Assembly: GCF_018982965.1 (NCBI RefSeq)
Contig: NZ_JACBYP010000008.1
Location: 1-64,000, forward strand
Source: Streptomyces mayonensis
GTDB taxonomy: Bacteria; Actinomycetota; Actinomycetes; Streptomycetales; Streptomycetaceae
Direction: 5' to 3'
DNA: 64,000 nt
Shown: positions 50,258-58,632 of the stretch, piece by piece
Position numbering within the stretch: the stretch's first letter is position 1
Layout of the letters: each line of letters opens with the position of its first letter
Notes under the pieces: generated by a model
What the model was told of the DNA's origin: nothing
Databases searched by the model: none
Seen by the model: only the letters and a program-made list of their open reading frames with translations
Program-made: the position numbers and the translations under genes

Positions 50258-51427
50258 TCAACTCGTCCCGGGCGTCTGCCGTGACAAGGGCCGAGGTGAC
50301 TCGACGCCGTCCAGTACCTCTTGTGTGTGCTCTCCCTTCGTCGGCGCCGCTGCGGGGCCTGTCCGGGGATGGAGGGAGAAGCGGGGTGCCGGTGCGGCCT
50401 GGAGTACGCCGTCGATCGTGACGAGGCTCCGCCGTGCCACGACGTGCGGGTGTTCCGCGGCCTCCCGGAGGGAGAGCACGGGTGCCACGCAGGCGTCGCT
50501 GCCCGCGAAGACCGCCGTCCACTCCTGCTGGGTCCGTTCGGCGAAGGCGTTGGCGAACGTGGTGCGCATCGCGTCCCAGCGGGTGCGGTCGGTCTGGGCG
50601 GCCGGCTCGACGTCGACGCCCAGGAGGCGTACGAACGTGGCGAAGAACTGCGGTTCGAGTGCGCCGACCGCCATGTGGCGGGCGTCGCGGGTGCGGTAGA
50701 CGCCGTAGAAGGGCGCTCCGCCGTCGATGAGGTTCCTGCCGCGCCGGTCCTCCCAACGGTTGTCGGCCAGCAGGCTGTGCACGACGGCCAGCATGTGGGC
50801 GGTGCCGTCCACGATGGCCGCGTCGACGACTTGACCGCGGCCGGTGGAACGCGCCTCCCACAGGGCAGCCAGCACGCCCATCACGAGGTAGGTGGCACCG
50901 CCGCCGATGTCGCCGACGAGGTTGAGGGGGATCCGGGGTGCGCCGTCGGGCTCACCGATGGCGTGGAGGGCGCCGGTGGGGGCGATGTAGGTGATGTCGT
51001 GACCGGCGGTGTGCGACGCGGGCCCTTCCTGGCCCCATCCGGTCATCCGTCCGTACACCAGGCGGGGGTTGGTCTCCCGGAGGTCGTCGGGCCCGAGGCG
51101 CAGGCGTTCGGTGACTCCGGGGCGGTACCCCTCGAGCAGGATGTCGGCGGTGGCGCACAGCCGGTGCAGGGTGTCCACGGCCTCCGGGACCTTCAGGTCG
51201 AGCACGACGGAGCGCTTTCCCCGGCCGAGCAGGTCGGCACGGGGGTCGGACATGTCGAGCAGCCCGCGGGCCGGCCGTTCGATCCGGATGACGTCGGCGC
51301 CCATTTCGGCGAGGATCATCGCGGCGAACGGACACGGGCCGAGACCGGCGAGTTCGATCACCCGGACTCCGGCCAGGGGCCCGTCGGCCAAGTCCCGGCG
51401 GCCGGGTCCGACCGGTGCGCCGCTCAT
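50258..51427 (-). CDS. CaiB/BaiF-family CoA-transferase, AMACR-like
   Basis: 389-aa class III CoA-transferase fold. Close in pattern to alpha-methylacyl-CoA racemase: LAGVRVIELAGLGPCPFAAMILAEMGADVIRIERP, DLKVPEAVDTLHRLCATADILLEGYRPGV, YGRMTGWGQEGP, the catalytic region AGHDITYIAPTGALHAIGE, and GDIGGGATYLVMGVLAAL. The enzyme would epimerise 2-methyl-branched acyl-CoA so that the (S)-isomer can enter beta-oxidation. The last gene of the six-gene operon; ATG overlaps the dehydrogenase stop by 4 nt. Confidence 0.87.
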   Translation of the reverse strand: MSGAPVGPGRRDLADGPLAGVRVIELAGLGPCPFAAMILAEMGADVIRIERPARGLLDMSDPRADLLGRGKRSVVLDLKVPEAVDTLHRLCATADILLEGYRPGVTERLRLGPDDLRETNPRLVYGRMTGWGQEGPASHTAGHDITYIAPTGALHAIGEPDGAPRIPLNLVGDIGGGATYLVMGVLAALWEARSTGRGQVVDAAIVDGTAHMLAVVHSLLADNRWEDRRGRNLIDGGAPFYGVYRTRDARHMAVGALEPQFFATFVRLLGVDVEPAAQTDRTRWDAMRTTFANAFAERTQQEWTAVFAGSDACVAPVLSLREAAEHPHVVARRSLVTIDGVLQAAPAPRFSLHPRTGPAAAPTKGEHTQEVLDGVESPRPLSRQTPGTS

Positions 51428-52572
51428 GGCGCCAGCTCCAGTGCACGGCCGACGATTTCCTTCATGACCTCGGTGGAGCCCGCGTAGATCCTGCTGACGC
51501 GTGCGTCCGCGTAGGCGCGGGCGACGGGGTGTTCGAGCATGTAGCCGTAGCCGCCGTGCAGTTGCACGCAGCCGTCGACGACGCGTCCCTGGAGTTCGGT
51601 GCTGAACCACTTGGCCTTGGCCGCGTCGACCGCGGTGAGGGTGCCGGCGTTGAGGTTCTCCACGCACGCGTCGAGGTAGTGCTGGGCGAGGTCGAGTTCG
51701 GTGTCCATCTCGGCCATCCGGAACCGGGTGTGCTGCAGGGCTCCGATCGGGGCGCCGAAGGCGTGGCGGGTGCGTACGTGGCCGACGGTGTGGTGGAACG
51801 CGGTCCTGGCCTGCGCCAGGCCGGAGACGGCCACCGAAAGCCGCTCCCGGACCAGGTTGCCGGTCAGGCCGGTGAACCCGTCGCCTTCGGCGCCGAGCAG
51901 GTTGGCCGCGGGCACGGGGACGTCGGCGAAGGACAACTCGGCGGTGTCCTGGGCGTGCTGGCCGACCTTGTCCAGGTTGCGTCCGCGGGTGAAGCCGGGC
52001 ATGTCGCGTTCGACGACCAGCAGGCTGAGGCCGCGGTGCGGGTGGTCACCGGTGCGCACGGCGGTGACCACCAGGTCCGCGTTGATGCCGTTGGTGATGA
52101 ACGTCTTGGCGCCGTTGACGATGTAGTGGTCGCCCTCGCGGCGGGCGGTCGTGCGGATGCCCGTCAGGTCCGACCCGGTGCCGGGCTCGGTCATCGCCAC
52201 GGCGGTGACGGTCTCGCCCGTGGCGACACCGGGCAGCCAGCGTCGGCGCTGCTCCTCATCGGTCAGATCGAGCAGGTAGGGCAGGACGATGTCGGACTGG
52301 AGGGTGGGGCCGGCCATCACCGGGGCCACGTCGAGCCGGGCCGCTTCCTCCAGCACCACGGTGTTGCACCGGAAGTCGGTGGTGCCCGCGCCGCCGTACT
52401 GCTCCGGGACGGCGTCGAAGATTCCCACGGCTGCGGCACCGCGGAACAGTTGCCGGGGGACGATGCCGGCTCGGTCCCAGGTCTCACGGTGGGGCAGGAC
52501 CTCCCGTTCCAGGAAGGCGCGCACGCTCTTCCGGTACGCGTCGTGGTCGGCCGTGAACAGGCTGCGCTGCAT
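51424..52572 (-). CDS. Acyl-CoA dehydrogenase
   Basis: 382-aa flavoprotein: YRKSVRAFLEREVLPH, signature AVAMTEPGTGSDLTGIRTTA, KTFITNGINADLVVTAVRT, FADVPVPAANLLG, and the C-terminal QLHGGYGYMLEHPVARAYADARVSRIYAGSTEVMKEIVGR. The catalytic base Glu region is near YAGSTEVMKEI. It forms the 2,3-double bond in acyl-CoA. It lies between the SDR and the racemase genes of the operon. Confidence 0.9.
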   Translation of the reverse strand: MQRSLFTADHDAYRKSVRAFLEREVLPHRETWDRAGIVPRQLFRGAAAVGIFDAVPEQYGGAGTTDFRCNTVVLEEAARLDVAPVMAGPTLQSDIVLPYLLDLTDEEQRRRWLPGVATGETVTAVAMTEPGTGSDLTGIRTTARREGDHYIVNGAKTFITNGINADLVVTAVRTGDHPHRGLSLLVVERDMPGFTRGRNLDKVGQHAQDTAELSFADVPVPAANLLGAEGDGFTGLTGNLVRERLSVAVSGLAQARTAFHHTVGHVRTRHAFGAPIGALQHTRFRMAEMDTELDLAQHYLDACVENLNAGTLTAVDAAKAKWFSTELQGRVVDGCVQLHGGYGYMLEHPVARAYADARVSRIYAGSTEVMKEIVGRALELAP

Positions 52573-52585
52573 GCTGGTTCTCCGC

Positions 52586-53416
52586 TCAGAGGGTCAGGCC
52601 GCCGCCGCAGACGAGGGTCTGGGCGCTGACGTAGTCGGATCCGGGCAGGCACAGCAGGTGCACCGCTCCGGCGGCCTCGGCGGGGGTGCCGGTGCGCCCC
52701 AGGGGGATCATCTGCTCGGCCGCCGCCAGCAGCCGGGCGTTGACGCCGACCTTGATCTCCCGGCCGTCGATGTCGATGGTGCTGTCGTCTCCGGCGGCCG
52801 CCTCCGTCAGACGGGTGCGGATGAAGCCGAAGGCGACGGTGTTCACCGTGACGTTGTACCGGCCCCACTCCTTGGCGAGGGTCTTGGTCATGCCGATGAC
52901 TCCGGCCTTGGCCGAGGCGTAGTTGGCCTGTCCGGGGTTGCCGCCGAGGCCGGCGACGGAGGAGATGTTCACGACCTTGCGGCAGATCACCGGCTCGCCG
53001 GCCTCCTTCGCCGCGCGCACGGCACCGGCGACGACCGGCTGGGCCGCGCGCAGGATGCGGAACGGCGCCGTGAGGTGTACGTCGATGACGGCTTCCCACT
53101 GTTCGTCGGTCATCCTCTGAATGACCGAGTCCCAGGTGTGGCCGGCGTTGTTGACGATGATGTCGACGCCACCGTAGGAGTCCACTGCGGTCCTCACGAA
53201 GCGCTCGGCGAAGTCCGCGTCGGTGACGTTGCCGGCGCAGGTCACGGCGCTGCCGCCCCGGGCCTCGATCTCCTTGGCCGTCTCTGCTCCGGGCTCCTCG
53301 TCCAGGTCGTTGACGACGACGTCGGCGCCGTCGGCGGCCAGGGTGAGGGCGATCTCGCGGCCGATGCCGCGGCCGGCGCCGGTGACGAGGGCGGTGCGTC
53401 CGTCGAGCTGTCCCAT
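52586..53416 (-). CDS. SDR 3-hydroxyacyl-CoA dehydrogenase-like
   Basis: 276-aa classical SDR of the multifunctional-enzyme/FabG type: TGAGRGIGREIA, NDLDEEPG, VNNAGHTWDSVI, NISSVAGLGGNPGQANYASAK, and an insert DSTIDIDGREIKVGVNARLLAA before PLGRTGTPAEAAGAVHLLCLPGSDYVSAQTLVCGGG. Would oxidise the 3-hydroxyacyl-CoA formed by the MaoC hydratase. TGAGGAG precedes ATG 53416; the longer upstream frame is Pro/Arg-rich and non-homologous. Confidence 0.88.
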   Translation of the reverse strand: MGQLDGRTALVTGAGRGIGREIALTLAADGADVVVNDLDEEPGAETAKEIEARGGSAVTCAGNVTDADFAERFVRTAVDSYGGVDIIVNNAGHTWDSVIQRMTDEQWEAVIDVHLTAPFRILRAAQPVVAGAVRAAKEAGEPVICRKVVNISSVAGLGGNPGQANYASAKAGVIGMTKTLAKEWGRYNVTVNTVAFGFIRTRLTEAAAGDDSTIDIDGREIKVGVNARLLAAAEQMIPLGRTGTPAEAAGAVHLLCLPGSDYVSAQTLVCGGGLTL

Positions 53417-53588
53417 GGCGGGCTCCTCAGGGCAGGGGGCTGTGTGATCGGTGCCTGCCGTACGCGTCAGGGCCGCGGTACGGCACGTGCGTTCGGTGCG
53501 GTGGCCGACGGGCCGGGAGAGCCGGCCGACGGGCCGGGGCGGTCTGTCCGGGCCTCTCCGCACGGACCCTCCCGGCGCGGTCCCGGCT

Positions 53589-55208
53589 TCACGCCGGGTT
53601 CCCGTCCTGCGGCAGCGGCGTGGCGGCGCGGGGGCGCCGGACGGTGAAGGCGGAGGCCGCGAGTGTCACCGCCGCGCACAGGTAGGCGAAGACGTCGCCG
53701 ATCACCCGGTAGACGGTCGTGGTGCCGCGGGTGGGCACGTCCGAGATCCAGGGCGGGTTGTCGCCGGACGTGGTGTCCTGCTGGGAGAGCACGCGTCCCT
53801 GGTGGTCGAACGCCTGGGAGGAGCCGTTGAAGTCGCTGCGGACCAGGGCGTAGCCGTTCTCCATGGCGCGCAGGCCCGCCATCCGGGTGTGGATACGGCC
53901 CATCTCCGGCCAGTCGCCGCCGGGCACCAGCATGATGTCGGCGTCCACGTGCATCAGGTCGGGGAAGTCGGCGTCGAAGCAGATGACGTTCGACAGCCGT
54001 CCGTACGGGGTGTCGACCACGGGCACCGGCCCGGTGCCGGCCTCGTAGTCCTCCAGCCCGGGAATCGGGTGGTGCTTCTGGTACGTCCACAGCACCTTGC
54101 CGTCCGGGCCGAAGAGCACCGTCTGGTCGCGGCCGTACGGCGCCTCGGGGAGGTACACGTTGGCCGCGACGTTGAGGTAGATGCCCTCCTCGCGGGCCAG
54201 CGCACCCGCCCGGGACAGGAACGCCGGTTCGTCCGCGGAGCGCACGCGGGCGGAGTTCTCCGACCACATGACGATTCTCGCGCCTGCCCGGGCGGCCTGC
54301 CGGGTGTCGTCCAGCAGCTGTTGGTTGATCGCATCGGCGGCCGCGCGTACCTTCGCGGGGTCCAGGCCCGCGACGGCCTCGAGGTCGGTGGGGGCGGTGC
54401 CGAGCATCCGGTCGGCCTTGTCCAGGACGGCTGCGCTCGGGTTGATTCCGGCGATGCGCACCGTGGGCGCGGTGGCGGCCGGCGCGAACGCGAGGACCGC
54501 CTGCCCTCCGACGAGCACCACCGCCACGGCGGAGGCGACGGTCACGGCGGGACCCACCCGGTACCAGGACAGGTCCTGCCGGGTGCGGCCGTGTTCCCAC
54601 AGGTGGTTCGCCGCCGTCGCCACGGCGCCCATGAGGAAGGTGATCGCGTAGGGGCCGGTGAAGCTGATCACTTGGAGCAGCGCCAGGTTGTCGTGCTGGG
54701 TGACGGCGAGCAGGCCGTAGGCGGTGCCGAAGAGGTTGTACGTGCCGAGGAGGAATGCCAGGGTCGCCAGCGCGGAGGGGAACAGCAGCAGCCTGCCCAG
54801 CCGTCCCAGGCGCGGGGCCAGCAGCCGGTCCAGGGCGTAGGGGACGGCGCTCACGACACCCAGCCCGAGCACTCCGACGATGGTCAACGGCCGGAACGGC
54901 ACGGCGAGCTGCCAGGCCCAGAACAGGCCGGCCCCGCCGAGCACCACGATGACCAGGGGAATCCCGGCCCACGGTCGGGTGGTCCGCAGGAACCGCAGCA
55001 GGAACGTCTGGAAGAGCCAGGCGGCCAGGGGGACGTCCCACCGGCCGCCGACGGCGAGCAGCTGGAGGAACGTGCCGAGCAGCAACCACACGGCGGGACG
55101 GCCGGGGACGAAGGCCCGGCGCGTGCGCGGTGCACTCCGCTGCGGCCCGGCGGGCTCCGGTCGTGGGGCGGCGGGTGGTGGGTCGGCATGGCTGGTGTGG
55201 GCGGACAT
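53589..55208 (-). CDS. Membrane CN-hydrolase, apolipoprotein N-acyltransferase-like
   Basis: 539-aa protein: residues 35-245 form about six to seven membrane segments, residues 248-490 a carbon-nitrogen-hydrolase domain facing outside. The nitrilase triad is visible: Glu317 (WSENSA), Lys378 (YQKHHPIPG), Cys410 (NVICFDADFP). A final membrane helix follows. This is the architecture of Lnt, which N-acylates lipoproteins. Its place inside a beta-oxidation operon is odd; the role may be acylation of a lipoprotein or amide hydrolysis of the substrate. Confidence 0.85.
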   Translation of the reverse strand: MSAHTSHADPPPAAPRPEPAGPQRSAPRTRRAFVPGRPAVWLLLGTFLQLLAVGGRWDVPLAAWLFQTFLLRFLRTTRPWAGIPLVIVVLGGAGLFWAWQLAVPFRPLTIVGVLGLGVVSAVPYALDRLLAPRLGRLGRLLLFPSALATLAFLLGTYNLFGTAYGLLAVTQHDNLALLQVISFTGPYAITFLMGAVATAANHLWEHGRTRQDLSWYRVGPAVTVASAVAVVLVGGQAVLAFAPAATAPTVRIAGINPSAAVLDKADRMLGTAPTDLEAVAGLDPAKVRAAADAINQQLLDDTRQAARAGARIVMWSENSARVRSADEPAFLSRAGALAREEGIYLNVAANVYLPEAPYGRDQTVLFGPDGKVLWTYQKHHPIPGLEDYEAGTGPVPVVDTPYGRLSNVICFDADFPDLMHVDADIMLVPGGDWPEMGRIHTRMAGLRAMENGYALVRSDFNGSSQAFDHQGRVLSQQDTTSGDNPPWISDVPTRGTTTVYRVIGDVFAYLCAAVTLAASAFTVRRPRAATPLPQDGNPA

Positions 55209-55299
55209 GGTCCCTCTCGGCGGTAGAAGTGGTGGTCAAAGGAGGAAGGGCGGCGAGGTGTCGAGGACCGGGCACCGGGGCCGCGTGAGAGGCGGGGGC

Positions 55300-56505
55300 T
55301 CAGCTGCGTTCGGCGGGCCGGTAGGCGGTGACCACGGCCGCACCGCCGAGCCCGATGTTGTGGGCGAGAGCGACGCCGGAGGGTGCTGCGGCACGGTGGA
55401 CCTGCCGGGCGCCGGCCCGGCCGCGCAGCTGCCAGGTCAGTTCCGCGCACTGGGCGAGCCCGGTGGCGCCCAACGGGTGGCCCTTGGAGATCAGGCCGCC
55501 GGACGGATTGACCACCCAGGTGCCGCCGTAGGTGGTCTGCCCGGCGTCGACGAGCCTGCCGCCCTCGCCGGGGGCGCACAGCCCGAGGGCTTCGTACGTC
55601 AGCAGTTCGTTGGTGGAGAAGCAGTCGTGCAGCTCGATGACCGCCACGTCCTCGGGACCGATGCCGGCCTGCTCGTACACGTGCTGTGCGGCGGCGCGGG
55701 TCATGTGCGCGCCGACCAGGGCGGCGGCGCTGCCGTCGAAGGTGTCGTCCCTGTCGGTGAGGAAGGCCTGGCCGACGATTTCGACGGCCTGCCCGGCCAG
55801 GCCGTGGCGGTCGACGAAGTCCTCGCCGGCCAGCACCGCGGTGGCGGAGCCGTCCGAGGTCGGCGAAGACTGCAGCCTGGTCAGCGGTGCGACGACCGTC
55901 GGCGCTGCCAGGACCTCGTCGAGGGTGAACTCGCTCCGGAACTGCGCGTAGGGGTTGTGCACCGAGTGCCGGTGGTTCTTCACCGCGATCCTCGCGAACT
56001 GCTCGGCGGTGGTGCCGTGGCGTTCCATGTGCTCCTGGCCGGCCGCTGCGAACATCCACGGCGCCGTCGGAGTCCCCCGGCCGCGGAGCCCGGCCATGGC
56101 CTTGGTGTGCCGGCCGAGCGGGGACTCCCGGTCGCTCCAGCCCTCCCGGAGCGAACCGGGCGACATCTTCTCGAACCCGGTGGCCAGCACGCAGTCGGCG
56201 AGTCCCCCCGTGACGGCGCGCGCGGCCAGCCACAGGGCCGACGAGCCGGTGGCGCAGTTGTTGTTCACGTTGACGACCGGCACACCGGTCATCCCCAGTT
56301 CGTACACCGCGCGCTGGCCGCTGGTGGAGTCGCCGTAGACGTAGGCGGCGTACACCTCCTGCACGTCGGCGTAGGTGATCCCGGCGTCCTCGACCGCCGC
56401 CGCACCGGATTCGGCGACCATGGCCGGATAGTCCCAGCCCTCGCGCCGGCCCGGCTTCTCGAACTTCGTCATCCCGACACCGATGACGAACACCTTGCGT
56501 GGCAT
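55300..56505 (-). CDS. SCP-X-type thiolase
   Basis: 401-aa thiolase of the lipid-transfer-protein (SCP-x/SCP2) group: nucleophile Cys84 in NNNCATGSSAL, DCFSTNELLTYEALGLC, HPLGATG near the C-terminus and HNIGLGGAAVV replacing the CGGG loop. It would cleave a 3-ketoacyl-CoA with CoA in the last step of the cycle and prefers branched chains in known members. AGGAG precedes ATG 56505. Confidence 0.88.
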   Translation of the reverse strand: MPRKVFVIGVGMTKFEKPGRREGWDYPAMVAESGAAAVEDAGITYADVQEVYAAYVYGDSTSGQRAVYELGMTGVPVVNVNNNCATGSSALWLAARAVTGGLADCVLATGFEKMSPGSLREGWSDRESPLGRHTKAMAGLRGRGTPTAPWMFAAAGQEHMERHGTTAEQFARIAVKNHRHSVHNPYAQFRSEFTLDEVLAAPTVVAPLTRLQSSPTSDGSATAVLAGEDFVDRHGLAGQAVEIVGQAFLTDRDDTFDGSAAALVGAHMTRAAAQHVYEQAGIGPEDVAVIELHDCFSTNELLTYEALGLCAPGEGGRLVDAGQTTYGGTWVVNPSGGLISKGHPLGATGLAQCAELTWQLRGRAGARQVHRAAAPSGVALAHNIGLGGAAVVTAYRPAERS

Positions 56506-56531
56506 GTGCAGCTCCTGTTCCCGGGCGTCGG

Positions 56532-57359
56532 TCAGTCGGCGAACTCGGCGCGGCCACTGCTCAGGACCTGGACGCCCCGGTCGTCGACCGTGTCGAAGGA
56601 GAACGCGTTCGGTCCGGCGTGCCGCACGGTGGTGGTGATCTCCTGACCGGGCCGCGCGGGAGCGCTGAAGCGCACCGCGAGGCGACGCAGCCGGCTCGGC
56701 TCGCCGGTGGTGCGAGTGATCAGGGCGTGGGAGGCGAAGGCCATGGTGCACAGGCCGTGCACGATGATCCCCGGCAGGCCGGCGCCGCGGGCGAAGTCGT
56801 CGTCCAGGTGGACGGGCATGCGGTCTCCGGAGGCGTCCGCGTAGCGGTGGGTCTGGTCCCGGTCGATCTTCTGCACCACGTCGGCGAGGGGTTCCCCGCC
56901 GGTCCCGGCCGCGGGAACCTCCGGCGTGGTGCGCCCGGCGTCCCCCTCGTGCCGCACCCCGCGGAAGAAGCCGGTGAAGTACTGCTCGTTGACCGGTTCG
57001 CCGGCGGCGTCCTCCGTCTCGACCAGGGTGGTGACCACGACGCCGGAGCTGCGGCCGTGAACGCCGACGACCTGGGCGCGTGTGCTCAGGACGTCGCCGG
57101 GCACGATCGGCCGGGAGATGTACAGGTCGTGCCGGCCGTGCAGGATCCGGCCGGCGGCGTCTTCCGGGGCGGCCGCCAGGGTCTGCCCGGCCATGACGTC
57201 AAATCCGGGGACGACTGCGAACACCGGGGGCGCCTGGGTGCCGTCGAGGTGGGGGGCGAGGGGATCGTTGGTGGCCTCGGCGTAGGCGATCGTCCGCTCA
57301 GCCGCAACGGTGAACCTGGCCGGCTCGCTCCAGATGCCGATCCGCTGTGTGGTGAACAT
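56532..57359 (-). CDS. MaoC-like double-hotdog enoyl-CoA hydratase
   Basis: 275-aa hydratase-2-type protein. N-terminal hotdog (about 1-130) and C-terminal hotdog with the hydratase motif YADASGDRMPVHLDDDFARGAGLPGIIVHGLC: the catalytic Asp and His are kept, but the Asn usually between them (SGDxNP) is Met. It adds water to the 2,3-enoyl-CoA. It is the first gene of the leftward operon and divergent from the AraC regulator, which probably controls it; start codons are 155 bp apart. Confidence 0.85.
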   Translation of the reverse strand: MFTTQRIGIWSEPARFTVAAERTIAYAEATNDPLAPHLDGTQAPPVFAVVPGFDVMAGQTLAAAPEDAAGRILHGRHDLYISRPIVPGDVLSTRAQVVGVHGRSSGVVVTTLVETEDAAGEPVNEQYFTGFFRGVRHEGDAGRTTPEVPAAGTGGEPLADVVQKIDRDQTHRYADASGDRMPVHLDDDFARGAGLPGIIVHGLCTMAFASHALITRTTGEPSRLRRLAVRFSAPARPGQEITTTVRHAGPNAFSFDTVDDRGVQVLSSGRAEFAD

Positions 57360-57513
57360 GCCCGGAACGCTACGGAGCTCGGGCGGGCGTGTGGAGAACC
57401 GTGGCTAGCGCATGTGATGACCCCGGCGCGCACTCGCCGCGGTTCACGTGCCGGGGCGGGGCATGGCCCTCACCGGCGGGATCGGCCCGCCTCGGCGCCC
57501 TTATGGTGTGACC

Positions 57514-58536
57514 GTGAGCAATGCGATGCGGTCGGGCAATGTGGCGCTGCGTCTGGCACGCGTGGCCGAACGGCAGGGCCTGGACGTGTCCTCCCTGCTG
57601 CGGCGCGCGGGCATCGCCGCCGACTCCGCGGGGCGGCCCGTCGCCGAGGTCACCGGAGAGCAGTTGTCCGAGCTGACCCACGAGATGTGGATCCTCACCG
57701 AGGACGAGCTCATGAACCTGGGCCCGCCTCTCCCCCGGGGCTCGTTCCAGCTGGTGATGCGCTCGCTGATCCATGTACCCGATCTGCGGTCGGCACTGCA
57801 GCGGCTGGTGGAGGCGAGCACCGTTCTGACGGGCATGCCGAACGTCAGTGTCATGGTCGGCGACGACCGCGTGGACCTCGGGATCGACGTCGGTGAACTC
57901 GACGATCCCGACCATCTCGGCGCCGAACTGACGGCCGCCGCGATCCACCGGACACTGGGCTGGCTCGTGGGACGGCGCCTGCCGCTGCTCGCGCTGGACC
58001 TGCCGTGGCCGCCCTCCGAGTACGCCGCGGACTACGAGATCGTCTTCGGCCGGCACCCGGACTTCGACGCACCGCGCCTGGTCATGGCCTTCGACAGCCG
58101 GCTGCTGACCGCTCCGCTGGTCCGCGACGAGCAGGATCTGACCGACTACTTGAGCGACCAGCCCAACGTCTGGTTCTCCACCCGCGACTTCGGCTCCACC
58201 ACCGCCGACCAGGTGCGCATGATCCTCCAGCGAGGACTGAGCGGGCACTGGCCCACGCCCGACGACATCGCCGCCCAGCTGCGCGTCAGCACTCAGCACC
58301 TGCGGAGGCTGCTGCGGGACGAGCACACCTCGATCGGGCAGACGAAGGAGGAACTGCTGCGGGACGCCGCGATCGCCAGCCTCAGCCGGGGCGAGGAATC
58401 GGTGGAGGACCTGGCCCGACGGCTGGGCTTCTCCGAGGCCAGCGCGTTCCGCCGTGCGTTTCGCCGCTGGACCGGAAGACCGCCTGGCTCCTACCGCACA
58501 CCGGAGGGGCCACGGGGCTCCGCGACAGGGGCCTGA
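57514..58536 (+). CDS. AraC-family regulator (Arabinose_bd type, VirS/OruR-like)
   Basis: 340-aa activator with the N-terminal ligand domain typical of OruR/VirS-like regulators (LARVAERQGLDVSSLLRRAGI ... LPLLALDLPWPPSEYAADYEIVFGRHPDFDAPRLVMAFDSRLL) and a C-terminal AraC helix-turn-helix pair (LRVSTQHLRRLLRDEHTSIGQTKEELLRDAAIASL, VEDLARRLGFSEASAFRRAFRRWTG). GTG 57514 follows TATGGT (57502-57507) closely, pointing to a leaderless message. It is divergent from the MaoC/thiolase operon, which it likely activates in response to the acid or its CoA thioester. Confidence 0.85.
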   Translation: MSNAMRSGNVALRLARVAERQGLDVSSLLRRAGIAADSAGRPVAEVTGEQLSELTHEMWILTEDELMNLGPPLPRGSFQLVMRSLIHVPDLRSALQRLVEASTVLTGMPNVSVMVGDDRVDLGIDVGELDDPDHLGAELTAAAIHRTLGWLVGRRLPLLALDLPWPPSEYAADYEIVFGRHPDFDAPRLVMAFDSRLLTAPLVRDEQDLTDYLSDQPNVWFSTRDFGSTTADQVRMILQRGLSGHWPTPDDIAAQLRVSTQHLRRLLRDEHTSIGQTKEELLRDAAIASLSRGEESVEDLARRLGFSEASAFRRAFRRWTGRPPGSYRTPEGPRGSATGA

Positions 58537-58632
58537 ACCCACGGCGTACCCCGTGGAACGTCCCCGCGGACCGGCCGTTGGCGGGAGTCCGCCCGGATCG
58601 AACGCCTCGTGGGCGGTTCCCTTCCCGCAGGG

